From Bacteroidota bacterium (GTDB taxonomy: Bacteria; Bacteroidota; Ignavibacteria; SZUA-365; JAADGX01): 6,045 nt of DNA. Below the pieces are notes generated by a model. It was not told where the DNA came from. It was given only the letters and a program-made list of their open reading frames with translations, and made no database searches. The stretch is from positions 1-6,045 of the forward strand of contig JAJRXL010000286.1 in NCBI GenBank assembly GCA_024276335.1. The letters are read 5' to 3'. Numbering within the stretch: position 1 is the first letter of the stretch; every line of letters begins with the position of its first letter. Positions 6,017 through 6,045 of the stretch are shown in pieces. The translations under genes were made by a program, and so were the position numbers.

Positions 6017-6045
6017 CCTGAGTTTGGGTTCAGTCTGCCAACGGA

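Overview
The window looks like chromosomal DNA from a Gram-negative bacterium. LpxB (lipid A synthesis) and a short-type phosphatidylserine decarboxylase imply an outer membrane and phosphatidylethanolamine. None of the gene starts used here has a convincing Shine-Dalgarno sequence. One upstream region carries an exact TAnnTTTG box. Together these suggest Bacteroidota or a relative in the FCB group, of fairly high GC; this is an inference, with no rRNA or marker gene to confirm it. There are eight protein genes (two possibly or certainly cut by the window edges), no RNA genes, no CRISPR array and no insertion sequence. No gene-free stretch reaches 300 bases.

Left block (1-1110, minus strand): a SAICAR-synthetase-like gene (purC family) is followed 12 bases later by psd, which runs off the left edge. 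The PurC homologue keeps the overall family layout but has substitutions at several normally invariant positions. The intergenic region 1111-1296 is AT-rich and divergent, and probably carries promoters for both directions.

Middle block (1297-3907, plus strand): an isoprenylcysteine-methyltransferase-like membrane protein is followed one base later by lpxB. After a 144-base gap comes a PIG-L/LmbE-type deacetylase. With psd, this makes a neighbourhood rich in envelope and lipid enzymes. A short convergent spacer with two small hairpins (3908-3980) closes the block.

Right block (3981-6045, minus strand): a compact two-component signalling operon. Transcription enters from the right with an AT-rich gene for a small four-helix membrane protein, which overlaps by 37 bases a PAS-containing membrane histidine kinase. 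The kinase is followed by a stand-alone receiver protein. Kinase and receiver are in the same reading frame, separated by a single TAA and six codons, so the pair looks like a hybrid kinase split by one stop codon. The membrane protein is a plausible sensor partner, because the kinase has almost no extracytoplasmic part of its own.
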